From: Pseudaeromonas sp038247115
Lineage (GTDB): Bacteria; Pseudomonadota; Gammaproteobacteria; Enterobacterales; Aeromonadaceae
Length of the DNA stretch: 46,961 bases
Direction: 5' to 3'
Assembly: GCA_038247115.1 (NCBI GenBank)
Contig: JBBRVG010000025.1
Coordinates: 1-46,961, forward strand
Shown: positions 7,762 through 16,043 of the stretch, in pieces
Layout of the letters: each line of letters starts with the position of its first letter
Numbering within the stretch: position 1 is the first letter of the stretch
The notes under the pieces: model-generated
The model's input: the letters and a program-made list of their open reading frames with translations, nothing else
Database searches by the model: none
What the model was told of the DNA's origin: nothing
Made by a program: the position numbers and the translations under genes

Positions 7762-8322
7762 ATGAGTTTCTCCAGAATATTGATCTATGGTGACGAGGTG
7801 GCTCAGGCCAATCGGTTGGCATTATTGCTCAGCCGGTATGGGCACGAGCCCGTGCTTGCCTCCAGCAGTGATCCCTTGCGTATTCCGCCTGCGCTCAATG
7901 GCGCCATGCTGGATTGCCGACGCTTGACCGCCGAATGGCGAGTGCTGGCGATCACCTTAGCCTTGCAGGGCATTCCTGTGGTGTTGTTCACCGAAGCACT
8001 GCCCGAGCATCTGCAGGCGCAGTTACTGGATGCCGGTGTCACCCTGGTTCCCCATCGATTGACCGATAAAGAGCCGGTGGAGAGCTGGATCAAACAGGCG
8101 CGGGCCCAGCACGCCATGGTGCTGCGTCAGCGTGAAGCGGTGGCGGATATCAGCCTGAAGCTGGAGGATCGCAAACTGATTGACCGCGCCAAGGGACAAC
8201 TGATGAAACGGCATGGACTGGATGAGGAGGCGGCGTTTGCGGCCTTGCGCAGCAGTGCCATGCAGCATGGCATCAGTCTCGGGGAGCTGGCCCGGCGCCT
8301 GCTGATCCAACTCTCGGCTTGA
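7762..8322 (+). CDS. nasT: NasT-type ANTAR-domain transcription antiterminator
   Basis: The 186-residue protein has an N-terminal receiver-like domain (about residues 1-120) and a C-terminal ANTAR domain: LKLEDRKLIDRAKGQLMKRH followed by LDEEAAFAALRSSAM and ISLGELARRLL. ANTAR proteins bind paired hexaloop hairpins in leader RNA and prevent termination. The receiver half looks degenerate: an Asp is present in AMLDCRR, but other phosphorylation residues are not clear. In other proteobacteria NasT is held inactive by NasS, a nitrate-binding NrtA-like protein; no nasS is seen here, and the NrtA homologue at 9654 carries a signal peptide. Targets are probably the leaders before nasA and nrtA. The start has GGGAGCAGGG just upstream. 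Confidence 0.85.
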   Translation: MSFSRILIYGDEVAQANRLALLLSRYGHEPVLASSSDPLRIPPALNGAMLDCRRLTAEWRVLAITLALQGIPVVLFTEALPEHLQAQLLDAGVTLVPHRLTDKEPVESWIKQARAQHAMVLRQREAVADISLKLEDRKLIDRAKGQLMKRHGLDEEAAFAALRSSAMQHGISLGELARRLLIQLSA

Positions 8323-8472
8323 TTCGGAGCTGTGCAGGGTATCCCCTTTCGTCAATACGCTGCCAACCCACAGCAGCGGTTCTCTGCTTGCATCCTTGCT
8401 ACCAACGGTTGACGGGGTGGGATACCCACTGCCTTATCTGAATCAGCATGACGCCCGAGCACCTGATGCGGG

Positions 8473-9231
8473 CTATTGGTTCTGTTTTTCCTGATTCTTC
8501 TCGGCCTGTTGGCAGTAGACGGGGATCTCGACATCTCCCAGTGCCTGTAACAACTCCTGGTTTTCTACTTTGTGCTGCCAATGATTGCTGTGCACCAGCT
8601 CAGGTAACGGGATCCGCTGACGCCAGCCTTTGGCCTGTAGCTCGGGCTCGGGCAGAAACTCGCTGACATAGCCGATGCACAGATAGGCCAGCGGGTAGAC
8701 GTGGCTCGGCAAGCCCAGGGTTCGTGCCAACTCATCATTGTCGAAGATGCTGACCCAGCCGATACCGATCCCCTCGGCCCGCGCCGCCAGCCACAAATTC
8801 TGTACCGCCAGGCAAGCACTGAACAGGTCCATCTCCAGAATACTGGTTCGTCCCAGAACGGTCGGGCCACCCCGACTGCGATCGCAGGTGATGCACAGGT
8901 TGATGGGGCTCTCCAGAATGCCTTCCAGTTTCAGACGCCGATACAGGGCGGCCTTGTCATCGGCTTCGTCAGCAAAACGCTCTGCTGCCTGACCGTTAGC
9001 GATATCGAATAGGGCTTTGACCCGCATCTTGATGGCCGGATCATCGATGACGATAAAATCCCAAGGCTGCATAAAACCCACGGACGGCGCGTGATGGGCG
9101 GCGTGAAGCAGACGCGCTAGCACCTCGACCGGGATCGGCTCGGGCAGAAACTGCGAGCGCACATCCCGCCGCTCGTAAATGGCGCGATACAGGCCCTGTA
9201 GTTGATCGTGACTGAACGGGAGGGAAGACAT
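8473..9231 (-). CDS. bluB: 5,6-Dimethylbenzimidazole synthase
   Basis: The 252-residue protein belongs to the nitroreductase-like flavin family of BluB, which cleaves reduced FMN with O2 to give 5,6-dimethylbenzimidazole, the lower ligand of cobalamin. Diagnostic stretches are IYERRDVRSQFLPEPIP, HHAPSVGFMQPWDF and EGIGIGWVSIFD; the family-typical NLCITCDRSRGGP is also present. The C-terminus has a short Gln/Glu/Lys-rich tail (QQAEKNQEKQNQ). The gene lies alone on the minus strand between nasT and nrtA, with no other cobalamin gene nearby apart from the SUMT gene. I looked for, and did not find, a cobalamin riboswitch in its upstream region. Confidence 0.87.
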   Translation of the reverse strand: MSSLPFSHDQLQGLYRAIYERRDVRSQFLPEPIPVEVLARLLHAAHHAPSVGFMQPWDFIVIDDPAIKMRVKALFDIANGQAAERFADEADDKAALYRRLKLEGILESPINLCITCDRSRGGPTVLGRTSILEMDLFSACLAVQNLWLAARAEGIGIGWVSIFDNDELARTLGLPSHVYPLAYLCIGYVSEFLPEPELQAKGWRQRIPLPELVHSNHWQHKVENQELLQALGDVEIPVYCQQAEKNQEKQNQ

Positions 9232-9369
9232 GGCGACTCCGGAAACTAGCGGTGGCCCATTATGCAGAAAAGCGGCGAGGTTCAGTAGCTTGTTGCGGCG
9301 GGGATGTTACTTCAAGCCGAGATTGGGGCTGGGCAACCTAGTAACCCTTGTGACTAGCTGTGGTGCGAC

Positions 9370-9386
9370 GGCGCCATCTTGGTGCG
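9370..9386 (+). promoter_or_regulatory. NtrC-like site upstream of nrtA
   Basis: GGCGCCATCTTGGTGCG matches 11 of the 14 defined positions of the NtrC palindrome, with an intact TGGTGC half. A second isolated half site TGGTGC lies at 9361-9366. The centre is about 118 bases upstream of the start point predicted from the sigma-54-like element at 9470-9486. Confidence 0.45.
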
Positions 9387-9419
9387 CCCCTTCGGCGCTT
9401 GCCGGGCAAAAAATGGCTG

Positions 9420-9442
9420 AACATGGCTTAAAAAGCCATGTT
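9420..9442. repeat. Perfect inverted repeat in the bluB-nrtA intergenic region
   Basis: Arms AACATGGCTT and AAGCCATGTT flank a three-base AAA spacer. Further copies of ATGGCT lie on both sides (9413-9418 and 9454-9459). It sits 28 bases upstream of the sigma-54-like promoter of nrtA. It could be an operator, or a hairpin in a bluB leader; I cannot assign a protein. Confidence 0.5.
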
Positions 9443-9469
9443 AATGGTCAGTTAATGGCTTTTTCACCT

Positions 9470-9486
9470 TGGCACAAAAACTGAAT
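9470..9486 (+). promoter_or_regulatory. Sigma-54-like promoter of the nrtABC-nirBD operon
   Basis: TGGCACAAAAACTGAAT matches the -24 element TGGCAC perfectly, while the -12 element reads TGA in place of TGC. The predicted start point is near 9496, about 160 bases upstream of the nrtA start, leaving a long leader that ends in a strong terminator. Confidence 0.45.
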
Positions 9487-9598
9487 AGTACTCCTTGAGT
9501 CAGGAGCAGGTGTCCGACCTCGGCCAACGGCGGTCGAATGGTTACCAGGCCCTAGTCCTGAAGAACGAATGACCCATTGATATGAACAGATGGCAACG

Positions 9599-9634
9599 AC
9601 GCCCCGCAGATCTCCGGATCTGCGGGGCGTTTTT
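9599..9634 (+). terminator. Leader terminator (attenuator) upstream of nrtA
   Basis: A perfect 14-bp stem (9599-9612 with 9617-9630, loop TCCG) is followed by a run of T and lies only 20 bases before the nrtA start, inside its leader. It would block the operon unless antiterminated, which fits control by NasT. An upstream hairpin with loop AACGGC (stem around GGCC/GGTC, about 9522-9535, with a G-T pair) has A1 and G4 as ANTAR loops do; a second at about 9491-9506 has hexaloop TGAGTC and fits less well. Confidence 0.75.
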
Positions 9635-9653
9635 GTTTCAGGGAGGAACTACC

Positions 9654-11018
9654 ATGCACGCATCCAAAAAAACTCTGTTGGCACTTGGCATCACCGCCGC
9701 TGTGATCAGCCAGTCCGTTCTAGCCGCCGTCGGCGCTCCGGAAAAAGAGGAGCTCAAGCTGGGCTTTATCAAGCTGACGGACATGGCGCCCTTGGCTGTG
9801 GCTTATGAAAAGGGCTTTTTTGAAGAGGAGGGGCTCTACGTCACCCTGGAAGCGCAAGCCAACTGGAAGGTGTTGCTGGATCGGGTGATCGATGGCCAAC
9901 TCGATGGCGCCCATATGCTGGCCGGTCAGCCGATCGGTGCCACCTTAGGGATCGGTACCAAGGCCGAGGTGGTCACGGCATTCAGCATGGATCTGAACGG
10001 CAAGGCGGTGACAGTCTCCAATGCCATTTGGGATCAGATGAAAGCCAGCGTGCCCAAGGGCGCGGATGGCAAGCCAGTGCACCCTATCAAGGCGGATACC
10101 CTGCAGGGCGTGGTCAAGAGCTACAAGGATCAGGGCAAGCCGGTGAACTTCGGCATGGTATTCCCGGTCTCGACTCACAACTACATGCTGCGTTACTGGT
10201 TGGCTGCCGGTGGTATTCATCCGGGTTTGTACGCTCCGGCCACCGGTGACAATTCCGGTCAGGTGAATGCCGATGTGCTGTTGTCGGTTACACCACCACC
10301 ACAGATGCCGGCCACCATGGAAGCGGGCACTATCCAGGGCTATTGCGTGGGTGAACCCTGGAACCAGGCGGCTGTCGCCAAGGGCGTGGGTGTTCCTGTC
10401 ATCACCGATGATGCCATCTGGCAAAACAATCCGGACAAGGTATTTGGTGTCACCAAGGCCTTCGCCGATCAGTACCCCAATACCCATATTCATCTCATCA
10501 AGGCGCTGATCCGAGCCGCCTACTGGCTGGATGCCAATAACAACGCCAATCGTTTGGAAGCGGTGAATATCATCTCCCGTCCCAACTATGTGGGGGCCGA
10601 TGCCAAGGTAATTGCCAACTCCATGACCGGCACCTTTGAGTACGAGAAGGGGGACAAACGGCCAGCGTCCGATTTCAACGTCTTCTTCCGTCACCACGCC
10701 ACCTATCCCTACTACTCGGATGCTATCTGGTACATGAGCCAGATGCGTCGTTGGGGGCAGATTGCCGAGGCCAAACCCGATAGCTGGTATGCGGATATGG
10801 CCAAGAAAGTCTATCGCCCGGATGTCTATGCCCTGGCCGCCAAGGAGCTGATTGCCGAAGGCAAGATGAAAGCCAGCGACTTCCCGGATTTTGCCAGCGA
10901 GAGCGGCTACAAGCCGGTGGATAACCGCTTCATCGATGGCATTTCCTATGACGGCCATACCCCGAATGCCTATCTGCAGCAATTCACCATCGGTCTCAAG
11001 GGTGGGCAGAAACTGTAA
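9654..11018 (+). CDS. nrtA: Nitrate ABC transporter, periplasmic substrate-binding protein
   Basis: The 454-residue protein captures nitrate for the NrtBC membrane complex. A Sec-type signal peptide (MHASKKTLLALG ... SVLA) precedes the mature start near AVGAPEKEELKLGFIKLTDM. NrtA-family landmarks include AVAYEKGFFEEEGLYVTLE, GAHMLAGQPIGATLGIG, THNYMLRYWLAAGGI and GYCVGEPWNQAAV. The signal peptide marks it as transporter NrtA (NasF) rather than the cytoplasmic sensor NasS. The start is set at 9654 behind GGGAGGAACTACC; the frame extends upstream into the attenuator without homology. The gene is first in nrtABC-nirBD. Confidence 0.92.
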   Translation: MHASKKTLLALGITAAVISQSVLAAVGAPEKEELKLGFIKLTDMAPLAVAYEKGFFEEEGLYVTLEAQANWKVLLDRVIDGQLDGAHMLAGQPIGATLGIGTKAEVVTAFSMDLNGKAVTVSNAIWDQMKASVPKGADGKPVHPIKADTLQGVVKSYKDQGKPVNFGMVFPVSTHNYMLRYWLAAGGIHPGLYAPATGDNSGQVNADVLLSVTPPPQMPATMEAGTIQGYCVGEPWNQAAVAKGVGVPVITDDAIWQNNPDKVFGVTKAFADQYPNTHIHLIKALIRAAYWLDANNNANRLEAVNIISRPNYVGADAKVIANSMTGTFEYEKGDKRPASDFNVFFRHHATYPYYSDAIWYMSQMRRWGQIAEAKPDSWYADMAKKVYRPDVYALAAKELIAEGKMKASDFPDFASESGYKPVDNRFIDGISYDGHTPNAYLQQFTIGLKGGQKL

Positions 11019-11036
11019 CGAGCCGATGGACCTAGC

Positions 11037-11058
11037 GGGTGGCTATTGATAGCCACCC
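11037..11058 (+). other. Intercistronic hairpin between nrtA and nrtB
   Basis: A perfect stem GGGTGGCTAT/ATAGCCACCC surrounds a two-base centre; read as an 8-bp stem it shows a hexaloop ATTGAT. There is no T tract. Such hairpins commonly stabilise the message of the highly needed binding protein relative to the permease genes. Confidence 0.6.
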
Positions 11059-11080
11059 GAGCTGAACAAGGAAGAGAACT

Positions 11081-12076
11081 ATGCAAACCATGATTCATCG
11101 CTTCAACCCATTTGCCGGACCCTGGGGCTTGACCCGTCTGAAGGCGGGCGGCGCTCGCGCTTGGCGCAATAGTTTGCTGCCGATGCTGGGGATCCTCGCC
11201 TTTTTGCTGGTCTGGCAGATGGTGGCCAGCCAGGTGCAGACCTCGCTGGGCAATTTGCCCGGTCCGGTCGCCACCGGCAAACAGCTGGTGGCCCTGTATC
11301 AGGAACACAGTGCCGAGCGGGACAAGCGCGATGCCTTCTATGCCCGCCAGGCGGAGCGCAATGCCCAGAAGCTGGCGGCCAACCCCCAGGCTGAAGTGAA
11401 GGTTCGCCCCTATACCGGACGGGATACCTTCTTCGATCAGATCCTCACCAGCCTGGTGACGGTTGCCACCGGTTTCGGCATCGCTGTGATGATTGCCATT
11501 CCGGCCGGGATCCTGCTCGGGCTGAACCAGACCCTGTATCAGGCCATCAACCCTGTGGTGCAGATCCTCAAACCCATATCGCCCCTGGCCTGGTTGCCGC
11601 TGGTGACCATGGTGGTTAGTGCCGTTTATGTGTCGCCCGATCCGTGGCTCGCCAAGAGTTTTGTCATCTCGGCCGTGACTGTGAGCCTGTGCAGCCTGTG
11701 GCCGACCCTGCTCAACACTATCGTCGGGGTAGCCAGTATCGATCCGGATCTGCAAAACGTCAGTCGGGTGCTGAAACTCGCCCCGCTGACCCATGTGCGC
11801 AAGATAGTGCTGCCCTCGGCAATCCCGATGATCTTCACCGGCTTGCGCCTGTCGCTGGGGGTGGCCTGGATGGTGCTGATCGCCGCCGAGATGCTGGCGC
11901 AGAACCCGGGGTTGGGCAAGTTCGTCTGGGATGAGTTTCAAAATGGCAGCTCGGAATCACTGGCGCGCATCATGGTGGCCGTCGTCAGCATAGGGGTTAT
12001 CGGTTTCATGCTGGATCGCGGCATGTTGGCCTTGCAGAAATGGATTTCCTGGGACACGCGCAGCGAACTGCGTTGA
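11081..12076 (+). CDS. nrtB: Nitrate ABC transporter, permease subunit
   Basis: The 331-residue inner-membrane protein of the NrtB/SsuC/TauC type has about six membrane segments. The first is near LLPMLGILAFLLVWQMV, then comes a long hydrophilic stretch (about residues 65-115, rich in Lys/Arg/Gln), and then the transport core. The EAA-like coupling loop lies at about residues 228-247, and the stretch RLSLGVAWMVLIAAEMLAQN is typical of the family. It forms the nitrate channel with the NrtC ATPase. The start is 62 bases after nrtA with AAGGAAGAG upstream. Confidence 0.91.
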   Translation: MQTMIHRFNPFAGPWGLTRLKAGGARAWRNSLLPMLGILAFLLVWQMVASQVQTSLGNLPGPVATGKQLVALYQEHSAERDKRDAFYARQAERNAQKLAANPQAEVKVRPYTGRDTFFDQILTSLVTVATGFGIAVMIAIPAGILLGLNQTLYQAINPVVQILKPISPLAWLPLVTMVVSAVYVSPDPWLAKSFVISAVTVSLCSLWPTLLNTIVGVASIDPDLQNVSRVLKLAPLTHVRKIVLPSAIPMIFTGLRLSLGVAWMVLIAAEMLAQNPGLGKFVWDEFQNGSSESLARIMVAVVSIGVIGFMLDRGMLALQKWISWDTRSELR

Positions 12077-12110
12077 GTCATCCCGGTCGCAAAAAGGAAG
12101 GAGAATTCCC

Positions 12111-12941
12111 ATGTCAAAACACTATCTGGATCTGAGCAACGTCGGCATGCGCTTTGCCACCCCCTCCGGCTGGTTTGAAGCCCTGGTGGATGTCAATCTG
12201 AAGATCGCCAAGGGCGAATTTATCTCGCTGATTGGCCACTCCGGTTGTGGCAAGAGTACGGTTCTGAATCTGGTGGCGGGTCTGAACGATCCCACCTCCG
12301 GCGGCATCATCCTCGATGGGCGTGAGGTCGCAGGGCCGGGTCCCGAGCGCTCCGTGGTGTTTCAGAACCACGCCCTGCTGCCCTGGCTGTCGGTCTACGA
12401 GAACGTCGAGCTGGCGGTGCGGCAGGTGATGAAGGGGGCTAATAAGGCGGCGGTTGCCGAACGGGTGCGCTACTACCTCTCCCTGGTGCAGATGGATCAC
12501 GCCCTGGAGAAGAAGCCTCACGAGATCTCCGGTGGCATGAAGCAGCGGGTCGGTATTGCCCGCGCCCTGTCGCTGTCCCCCAAGGTGCTGCTGATGGATG
12601 AACCTTTCGGTGCCCTGGATGCCCTGACCCGTGCCCACCTGCAGGATGCGCTGATGGAGATCCAGGCCGAGCTCAACAACACCGTCATCATGATCACCCA
12701 TGACGTGGATGAGGCGGTGCTGCTCTCGGATCGCATCGTCATGATGACCAATGGCCCATCAGCCACCATCGGCGAGATCCTCGACATTACCCTGCCGCGA
12801 CCGCGCAACCGGGTGGCTCTGGCCGAGGATGTGGAATATCACCGTCTGCGCCAGCGGGTACTGAGCTTCCTATATGAAAAACACAGCAAGGTGACACCGC
12901 TAAAAAAGCCCAAGACTGAGGCCCGCAGCGCCGTGGCGTAA
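12111..12941 (+). CDS. nrtC: Nitrate ABC transporter, ATP-binding subunit
   Basis: This 276-residue ATPase carries Walker A GHSGCGKST, Q-loop VVFQNHALLPW, signature ISGGMKQR, Walker B VLLMDEPFGALDA and switch His in MITHDVDEA. It has only the nucleotide-binding domain, as in Klebsiella NasD, without the extra NrtA-like C-terminal domain of cyanobacterial NrtC. A basic C-terminal tail (LKKPKTEAR) ends the protein. It follows nrtB by 34 bases with AAGGAAGGAG upstream. Confidence 0.92.
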   Translation: MSKHYLDLSNVGMRFATPSGWFEALVDVNLKIAKGEFISLIGHSGCGKSTVLNLVAGLNDPTSGGIILDGREVAGPGPERSVVFQNHALLPWLSVYENVELAVRQVMKGANKAAVAERVRYYLSLVQMDHALEKKPHEISGGMKQRVGIARALSLSPKVLLMDEPFGALDALTRAHLQDALMEIQAELNNTVIMITHDVDEAVLLSDRIVMMTNGPSATIGEILDITLPRPRNRVALAEDVEYHRLRQRVLSFLYEKHSKVTPLKKPKTEARSAVA

Positions 12942-13067
12942 CGGGCGCTCCCGGATAACAGTGGCGAAGCAGGATTTTTGCTCTGAACCCGCGTAAGGGG
13001 GAGCAAAACACTCAATGTGGCGTGTGGCATGACCAGATGGTATGCCCGCCGGGATGGAGAAAAAAAA

Positions 13068-15584
13068 ATGAACAAACAGCAACTGCTGGTGGTCGGCAAC
13101 GGCATGGTGGGACACCACTTTATTGAACAACTGGTCAACGCCGGTGGGCTGGATACTTTTGCGGTGACCGTGCTGGGGGCTGAGCCGGACAGCGCCTACG
13201 ACCGGGTGCATCTGTCGGAAGTATTTGGTGGCCGGGCACCCATAGAGTTGCAAATGGCCGATCCGGAGTGGTACGCCGCCCAGGGCGTGAAGTTGATCCT
13301 GGCCAGTGCCGCCGAGGCGCTGGATCTGGCGGCCAAGACGGTGACCACCTGTCATGGTGAGGTCTATGGCTACGACAAGCTGGTGCTGGCCACCGGCTCT
13401 TACCCCTTTGTGCCGCCGATCCCGGGCCACACCCGCGCGGGTTGCTATGTCTACCGGACACTCTCGGATCTGGAAGCGATCCGCGATGCTTGCGCCGGGG
13501 GACGCACCGGTGTGGTGGTCGGCGGTGGCTTGCTGGGGTTGGAGGCGGCCAATGCCCTGCGTCTGCTGGGGCTGGAGACCCATGTCATCGAATTTGCGCC
13601 GCGCTTGATGCCGGTACAGCTGGATGCGGTGGGCGGCGATCTGCTGCGCAACAAGATCCAGAGCCTGGGGGTGCAGGTGCACGTCAATACGGGCACTGAG
13701 TGCATCGTCGATGGCGAGAGTGCTCGCCATCGCATGGTGTTCAAGGGTGGTGACTATCTGGAGACCGACGTCATCCTGTTTTCTGCCGGTATTCGCCCCG
13801 AAGATCGACTGGCGCGTAGTGCTGGTCTGACGGTGGGCGAACGCGGCGGCATCGTTATCGACGAGCAGTGCCGGACCAGTCAGCCGGAGGTGCTGGCCAT
13901 CGGCGAGTGCGCGCTCTGGGCTGGTAAAATATTCGGCCTGGTCGCTCCGGGTTATCAGATGGCCCGTGCCGCCGTGGCCACCTTGTTGGGGCAAGCGGGG
14001 AGTTTTCAGGGCGCAGATATGAGCACCAAGCTCAAACTGATGGGAGTGGATGTCGGTGCGATCGGCAACTCCCATGCCCAGAGCGCCGGAGCTCAGGAGG
14101 TGCTGACCCTGGATCGTCAGTCGGGCATCTACAAGAAGCTGGTGATCGATGAAAGCGGCCAGCGTCTGTTGGGCGCCATCCTGGTGGGGGATAACAGCGA
14201 CTACGATACATTGCTGCAGTATTACCTCAACGAAGTGACCCTGCCGGAGTCACCCTTGGGGCTGATCTTGGGCGAAACCCGGAGCAATGCCCCCCAGCTG
14301 ACCCTGCCGGATACTGCGACCATCTGCTCCTGCCATAACGTCACCAAGGGCGACATAGTGGCGGCGGTCAAGGCGGGCAACCATACCCTTAACGAGGTGA
14401 AGAGCTGCACCAAGGCCGGGACAGGCTGCGGCGGCTGCTCGAATCTGGTCAAGCAGGTGGTGGATCAGACTCTGCTGGAGTTGGGCATGGAGGCCAATAA
14501 CCATGTCTGCGAACACTTTGCTTTTACCCGTCAGGAGTTGTTTCACCTGATCCGGGTCGGTGAGCTCAAACACTTCGGTGCCGTGCTGGAGAAGCATGGC
14601 AAGGGGTTGGGTTGCGAGGTGTGTAAACCCCTGGTCGGCTCTGTGCTGGCTTCGCTGTGGAACGAGCATGTGCTGGATAAGCCCCATCGGCCGCTGCAAG
14701 ACACCAACGATGCTTTCCTCGGCAATTTGCAAAAAGATGGCACCTACTCGGTGGTACCGCGCATACCGGGTGGCGAAATCACCCCGGATGGTCTGATCGC
14801 CATCGGTGCTGTGGGCAAGAAGTACAACCTGTATACCAAGATCACCGGCGGTCAGCGTATCGACCTGTTCGGCGCCCGGGTGGATCAGTTACCGGCCATC
14901 TGGCAGGAGTTGATCGATGCCGGATTCGAGACCGGGCAGGCCTATGGCAAGTCGGTGCGCACTGTGAAGTCCTGCGTCGGCTCAACCTGGTGCCGTTACG
15001 GGGTCAAGGATTCCATCACCATGGCCATCGACATCGAGAACCGCTACAAGGGGCTGCGCTCGCCCCACAAACTCAAGTTTGCGGTCTCTGGTTGTACCCG
15101 GGAGTGTGCCGAGGCCCAGAGCAAGGATATCGGCGTCATCGCCACCGAAAAGGGCTGGAACCTCTATGTCTGTGGTAACGGCGGCATGCGGCCGCGCCAC
15201 GCTGACTTGTTTGCCACCGACCTCAATGATGAGCAACTGATCCGTTATATCGACCGGGTGTTGATGTTCTATGTCCGGACTGGCGACCGCCTGCAACGGA
15301 CCTCGGTGTGGATGGAGAATATGGAAGGAGGGCTCGAGTATCTCAAGTCGGTGATCATCGACGACAAGCTGGGCATAGGCGCCGAGCTGGAGGCGCAGAT
15401 GGCCCATCAACTGGCCACCTTCGAGTGTGAATGGCAAGGGACTCTGGCCGATCCGGAGAAGCTCAAGCGCTTCAAGCCGTTTATCAACAGTGAAGCCGCC
15501 TATATGCCGCCACGTGCCCTGCTACGCGGCCAGGCATTCCCCCAGGGTGAAGAAGAGATCATCGAGATCAAGGAGCTGGTATGA
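13068..15584 (+). CDS. nirB: Nitrite reductase (NADH), large subunit
   Basis: The 838-residue cytoplasmic enzyme reduces nitrite to ammonium with NADH. From the N-terminus there are two Rossmann folds for FAD and NADH (VVGNGMVGHHFIEQL; GVVVGGGLLGLEAANALRLL), then a BFD-like [2Fe-2S] region (CSCHNVTKGD ... GCGGC), and then ferredoxin-like and siroheme/[4Fe-4S] domains with Cys motifs TVKSCVGSTWCRYGV and AVSGCTRECAEAQ. The length and order match NirB/NasB. The chosen ATG at 13068 has GGAG nine bases upstream; 126 bases of non-coding sequence separate it from nrtC. It needs siroheme, for which SUMT is encoded at 6808. It overlaps nirD by four bases. Confidence 0.95.
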   Translation: MNKQQLLVVGNGMVGHHFIEQLVNAGGLDTFAVTVLGAEPDSAYDRVHLSEVFGGRAPIELQMADPEWYAAQGVKLILASAAEALDLAAKTVTTCHGEVYGYDKLVLATGSYPFVPPIPGHTRAGCYVYRTLSDLEAIRDACAGGRTGVVVGGGLLGLEAANALRLLGLETHVIEFAPRLMPVQLDAVGGDLLRNKIQSLGVQVHVNTGTECIVDGESARHRMVFKGGDYLETDVILFSAGIRPEDRLARSAGLTVGERGGIVIDEQCRTSQPEVLAIGECALWAGKIFGLVAPGYQMARAAVATLLGQAGSFQGADMSTKLKLMGVDVGAIGNSHAQSAGAQEVLTLDRQSGIYKKLVIDESGQRLLGAILVGDNSDYDTLLQYYLNEVTLPESPLGLILGETRSNAPQLTLPDTATICSCHNVTKGDIVAAVKAGNHTLNEVKSCTKAGTGCGGCSNLVKQVVDQTLLELGMEANNHVCEHFAFTRQELFHLIRVGELKHFGAVLEKHGKGLGCEVCKPLVGSVLASLWNEHVLDKPHRPLQDTNDAFLGNLQKDGTYSVVPRIPGGEITPDGLIAIGAVGKKYNLYTKITGGQRIDLFGARVDQLPAIWQELIDAGFETGQAYGKSVRTVKSCVGSTWCRYGVKDSITMAIDIENRYKGLRSPHKLKFAVSGCTRECAEAQSKDIGVIATEKGWNLYVCGNGGMRPRHADLFATDLNDEQLIRYIDRVLMFYVRTGDRLQRTSVWMENMEGGLEYLKSVIIDDKLGIGAELEAQMAHQLATFECEWQGTLADPEKLKRFKPFINSEAAYMPPRALLRGQAFPQGEEEIIEIKELV

Positions 15585-15916
15585 ACTGGACCAAAGTATG
15601 CGAATTACCGGAGTTAACTGCCGATGTGGGGGCCGCAGCCCTGGTCGATGGCGAGCAGGTCGCACTCTTCTATGTGCCTGCGCTGGAGCCTGCGCTCTAT
15701 GCCCTGGATAACTGGGATCCGCTGGGGCAGGCGTTCGTGTTGTCGCGCGGCATCGTCGGCGATGTGGCGGGTGAGCCCTGTGTCGCCTCGCCACTCTACA
15801 AACAGCATTTTGCCCTGCGCGATGGCCGCTGTCTGGAAGATGAGGGGGTTGCGGTACGGACCTGGGCGGTGAAGCTGGAAGGGCAAAGTGTCTACATCCG
15901 CAGCTTACAGCCATAA
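15581..15916 (+). CDS. nirD: Nitrite reductase (NADH), small subunit
   Basis: The 111-residue partner of NirB has a Rieske-like fold. The stretch LYALDNWDPLGQAFVLSRGI and SPLYKQHFALRDGRCLEDEG match NirD; the cluster-binding Cys/His pairs of true Rieske proteins are absent, as is usual for NirD. The ATG overlaps the nirB stop (ATGA), showing translational coupling. It is the last gene of the nitrate operon and is followed by a strong hairpin. Confidence 0.93.
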   Translation: MNWTKVCELPELTADVGAAALVDGEQVALFYVPALEPALYALDNWDPLGQAFVLSRGIVGDVAGEPCVASPLYKQHFALRDGRCLEDEGVAVRTWAVKLEGQSVYIRSLQP

Positions 15917-15920
15917 CGCG

Positions 15921-15949
15921 GGCCAAGCTCTGTCAGTCAGAGCTTGGCC
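15921..15949 (+). terminator. Terminal hairpin after nirD
   Basis: A perfect 12-bp stem GGCCAAGCTCTG/CAGAGCTTGGCC with loop TCAGT lies five bases after the nirD stop. No T tract follows, so it may act as an RNA-stabilising 3' hairpin or a weak terminator. Confidence 0.6.
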
Positions 15950-16011
15950 TGATGGCGCGAATGTAGTAACAATGCTGCAACTTTAAGGCGCACTCCCGGC
16001 TAATAAGCCAT

Positions 16012-16043
16012 AACGCCGACCTGCGGATCTCCCTGGTGGCGTT
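16012..16043 (+). promoter_or_regulatory. Hairpin in the moeA leader
   Basis: AACGCC pairs with GGCGTT (16012-16017 with 16038-16043) and, after one bulged G, ACC pairs with GGT, giving about nine pairs around a 13-base loop. It lies about 45 bases before moeA. It does not show the conserved tail seen in the Moco riboswitch at 18270-18383. Confidence 0.4.

Noticed and set aside
9232..9480. Possible cobalamin riboswitch upstream of bluB
   Set aside because: No B12-box signature could be found on the minus strand in this region.
9945..10982. Minus-strand ORF of 345 codons opposite nrtA
   Set aside because: It lies entirely antisense to the well-supported nrtA; its His/Gly/Ile-rich composition is what reverse reading of GC-rich coding DNA gives.
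12900..14075. Minus-strand ORF of 391 codons opposite nirB
   Set aside because: It is antisense to the FAD/NAD domains of nirB, with no motif and biased Gln/His/Arg composition.
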